DNA from: Gyromitra esculenta
Taxonomy: Eukaryota > Ascomycota > Pezizomycetes > Pezizales > Discinaceae
NCBI GenBank assembly: GCA_038503075.1
Contig: JBCAML010000005.1
Coordinates: 620,001 to 684,000, forward strand
Direction: 5' to 3'
DNA length: 64,000 nt
Below, one piece after another: positions 61,412-64,000 of this stretch; positions within the stretch are counted from its first letter, which is position 1; each line of letters opens with the position of its first letter. Under the pieces are notes generated by a model. It had not been told where the DNA came from. It did no database searches and saw only the letters and a list, made by a program, of their open reading frames with translations. The translations under genes and the position numbers were made by a program.

Positions 61412-62301
61412 TTACAGACTCATTGGGTTATATACTACTCGTTCCACCCGCTTCCCTTTTTCCACCTCACCCTCCCTCTCATACGGCGCCCATTCGTACA
61501 TTAGAACACTCCTCATAGTCATTTTAACACCTTCATCAACCGGTTCTCCGCTATGCAGTAACATTCTCTGCTGAAATACTAGCACTCTCCCTCGCTTCGG
61601 TTCGACATCTAGATAATGGTCTTTATCGGGGCTCCAGAATCGTGTTGTGCCGCCTTTTTTAAGTTCTTGCGAAGGTGTTGCTGAATCTGCGTCTTGGGGA
61701 CTAGGAGAGGAGTCGTTGAGGTAGAGATGGAGGGTGAGGAAGGATTTTAACGATTTGTCAGGCGAGTAATAACAAGAATCGCAATGTGGCTTGAAGAATT
61801 GACCTTCGCCGTATTTTAGAAAGCGGAGGCGCTCGTTGAGTCTGCATATGTCAGAAACATAGCTTCGACATATCAAGCGAGAAGGGAGGAAGAAAAAAAT
61901 ACAAACCTCGCCAGCCTCCACCTCCCCTTACACATCCCATTCCTTCCACCATGTTTTCCTACAATCCCACCCCACCACTTCCCACCTACCTCAAGTTCTA
62001 CTACATCTTCCAAGAACGGCTTCACACGATCATAAATCCTTTTTGCAGCGACTACATCATCCTTCATTATCCGTTCACAATCCCGAAAACTCGTATTCAG
62101 TGCTGCAGCCTTCCAGTCAGAGTCCGCGAGACCGATGAGATCAGCGCATTCAGAGGCAGTGAAACAGTCGTCAATGATGAGCGCATAATAGTTACTGTAG
62201 TGAGGAGCCAGGGACGTTGTCGAGAAATCGACAACGGTCGCAGTGGGAACAGATTGGAGGCTCCCGGAAGACATTTGGAAGTCAAGGTTCTCGTAAAACA
62301 T
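61412..62301 (-). CDS. 2-oxoglutarate/Fe(II) oxygenase, prolyl 4-hydroxylase type
   Basis: Exons 61907..62301 and 61412..61841 (65-bp intron) give 274 aa from the ATG at 62301; an upstream in-frame extension has only a TTG start. The N-terminal half contains YYALIIDDCFTASECADLIG, a common P4Hc-domain opening. The join restores RLNERLRFLKYGEGQFFKPH. The iron ligands are visible: His151 and Asp153 in PHCDSCY and His228 in RMLLHSGEPV. Arg242 in MTMRSVLMYEW should bind 2-oxoglutarate. All catalytic residues are present, so the enzyme is probably active. The residue or small molecule hydroxylated cannot be told. There is no signal peptide, so it is likely cytosolic or nuclear. Confidence 0.88.
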
Positions 62302-63225
62302 GGCGGACTCTGACTGTGGGTAGGTAGACCTTTTAACCTTTTTTTTTTTTCGAAGAGTGCGATGACGTTTGCGCGAGCATTGGAATGCGGCGATGTTGGC
62401 GTTTTGACTCAACGTATCACGAAACTGCAGGGCTGAGGGTTTAGGGAAGCCGCCAATGGAATGTTACTGGGATTGGGGAAATCTTTAGAGCAACAATGCC
62501 ATGGGCAAGGATGAGAAATTGAGATAGTCATCACTAAGCCCTTACCCGGTGAGTATGCTATATTTCAGGAAGGAGAATTCGCGGAGAGGCTATATCCAGC
62601 ATTGAAGGTCATGGTTTCTCACTCGGACGAATGGTTTCTGGGGCGAATGGTTTCTAGGTCGCAACAACCTACTTCAGTGTTGTTAGCCACGAAACCCGCA
62701 TCCTAGTTTGGGAAACACTTGGCTGCGCGGGTCTCGGTAACGGAGCCTCTCTGCATATTGCCTTCAATAGCTCAATGTTCAGTTGATCACGAAGATGTCA
62801 AATGCTCGGGATGCAATGCGAGCCTCGCTCGATGCATGCACGCTGTGCTTCATACCGTTGCACGTCAACACCATAACCCGCAGCCGTTATCCTATCCTAT
62901 CCCGGGCAATAAAAAACATCTGCAACCAGTTCGGATACACGATAACTCGACCGGGTTAGTCCCAGTCCCTGCAGCTTGCCAAGCCCTACTCGTATTCGTG
63001 GGCTAGGTGGGGCAGGGCTGCGCCTGGCACACGGCGGATCGGTAACGCAAAATATAGTCGAGTATCGTTAGATGAGAAAGCAAATGTATGTTTGATGAAA
63101 CATCCACCAGAAACCGCTAGGCTATAGTAGTAGCTATTACTCTATAAATTGTGCAGAGTTGGGCCAGAGAGACACACATCCTCAAGACTAACTACAGAAT
63201 CGTCGTCCTTAAGAAAATTCGCAAA
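62302..63225. promoter_or_regulatory. Divergent intergenic region
   Basis: 0.9 kb between the oxygenase gene (minus) and the N-acetyltransferase gene (plus), likely containing both promoters. A T10-12 run lies near 62340. GAATGGTTTCT occurs twice (near 62629 and 62645), a short tandem-like repeat. No gene was seen. Confidence 0.4.
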
Positions 63226-64000
63226 ATGGATGGCACTCTGACTCCTTTCCCTCCAACGGTCTACACTGAGTCACAACTTCACCGTTACCTAGAACGCATC
63301 CACTATCCGAACCCAGATGTCTTACCTCCGCCAACTCTTGCCACACTACAGAAGTTGATAACCTATCATCTCGCGAGTGTTCCGTTTGAGAATCTGGTAA
63401 TTCACTACTCGTCGCATCACAGTGTATCTCTCGACCCGCAACACTTGTATCGCAAGATTGTAGAGCGAGGCCATGGCGGGTATTGTATGGAGAATACTGG
63501 ATGCTTCAGCGTTGTCTTGAGAAGTTTGGGATTCGATCTCTGGACAATTGGAGGAAAGGTATCGAATACGACTGATACCAACGGGGTTGATCGAAGCGGA
63601 AAGTACCTGGGGTGGTAAGTTCATTATACTACACGAATATAACTGTTGTCGGATCAAATATTGAGAATCATAGGAACCACATGGTCTGTATAGTTACGAT
63701 AGATGGGCAGGATTATCATGTAGACGTTGGTTTTGGAAAGTATGATTTTTATCGTTATCATCATTGTTTTTTGGCTTTTATAAGTGATCTAAAGCTACTC
63801 TTCAACAGCTCAAATTATTTGTCTGGTTACTGATTCATATATCTTACTAACAGTGGTGTGATATCGGCTATTCCACTGATCCACGGAGTAATCGTCCCTG
63901 GAACAGGCTCTCAGCAGTTCCGTCTTCTACACCAGCCTCTCAAACATCAAACAAACCGTTCTCTCCCGTTTTGGGTGCTTCAGTTCAAAGATACATCGGC
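63226..64000 (+). CDS. Arylamine N-acetyltransferase (NAT), 3' end outside window
   Basis: Exons 63226..63614, 63674..63739 and 63854..>64000 join in frame, and the gene continues past the window edge. The Cys-His-Asp triad of the NAT family is complete: Cys87 in RGHGGYCMENTG, His132 in WNHMVCIV and Asp147 in VDVGFG. LVIHYSSHHSVSLDP and LASVPFENL are also family-like (the PFENL motif). NATs transfer acetyl, or in some fungi malonyl, groups from CoA to arylamines and act in xenobiotic detoxification. Intron 2 (63740-63853, 114 bp) ends in CTTACTAACAG. The ATG at 63226 is the first in frame after upstream stops. Confidence 0.92.

Noticed and set aside
1..64000. A biosynthetic cluster or defence island
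   Set aside because: The carboxypeptidase, oxygenase and acetyltransferase are far apart and mixed with housekeeping genes; no backbone synthase, transporter or pathway regulator was found.

Overview
The window looks like nuclear DNA of a filamentous ascomycete (Pezizomycotina). Genes carry short spliceosomal introns (about 49-190 bp, GT..AG, several with CTAAC- or CTGAC-like branch points). The proteins are typical of that group: a fungal S10 carboxypeptidase, a Cdc4-type F-box/WD40 protein, a fungal RNI-type LRR protein and a SAPS-domain Sit4 partner. A Pezizomycete (truffle, morel or cup fungus) is possible from the gene-poor AT-rich spacers, but this is only a guess. No bacterial, viral, plasmid or CRISPR signature was seen.

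Layout. 1-1.9 kb is AT-rich with no gene. 1.9-6.3 kb holds a leucine-rich-repeat protein (-) and a divergent Ser/Pro-rich protein (+). 6.3-10.6 kb is mostly empty, with a tRNA-like A-box sequence. 10.6-15.4 kb has a Cnn_1N-motif protein (-) diverging from an Aha1-type Hsp90 co-chaperone (+) that ends in an unexpected hydrophobic tail. 20.9-22.1 kb is a Pho85-type (Pcl) cyclin. 25.0-27.0 kb has an unrecognised ORF and the LYR protein Fmc1. 29.4-30.2 kb is a decayed HNH-nuclease-like gene. 31.4-36.4 kb has a seven-exon serine carboxypeptidase (-) and a DUF1295 membrane protein (+). 41.3-44.7 kb is CDC4. 46-49 kb is a gene desert. 49.2-57.7 kb is gene-dense: Pth2, complex I 51-kDa subunit and a five-exon SAPS protein. 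58.8-59.1 kb is a MITE-like element. 60.1-64 kb holds a small orphan, a 2OG-Fe(II) oxygenase and an arylamine N-acetyltransferase cut off by the window edge.

The genes are mostly housekeeping and do not form a pathway cluster. CDC4, the Pcl cyclin, the SAPS protein and the Cnn_1N protein all relate to cell cycle or division, and Fmc1, Nuo51 and Pth2 are mitochondrial, but they are scattered and look independent.

The least expected signals are these: (1) a strong excess of the palindrome TACATGTA (16 copies counted by eye, none in a predicted coding exon); (2) five exact copies of ATATCACTCG, four intergenic and one in a possible intron; (3) the tail-anchor-like C-terminus of Aha1; (4) an alternative C-terminus encoded in a 474-bp SAPS intron; and (5) a small inverted-repeat element with internal sub-repeats. 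I did not find a convincing new multigene system. Exon boundaries were worked out by hand from splice motifs and frame continuity.
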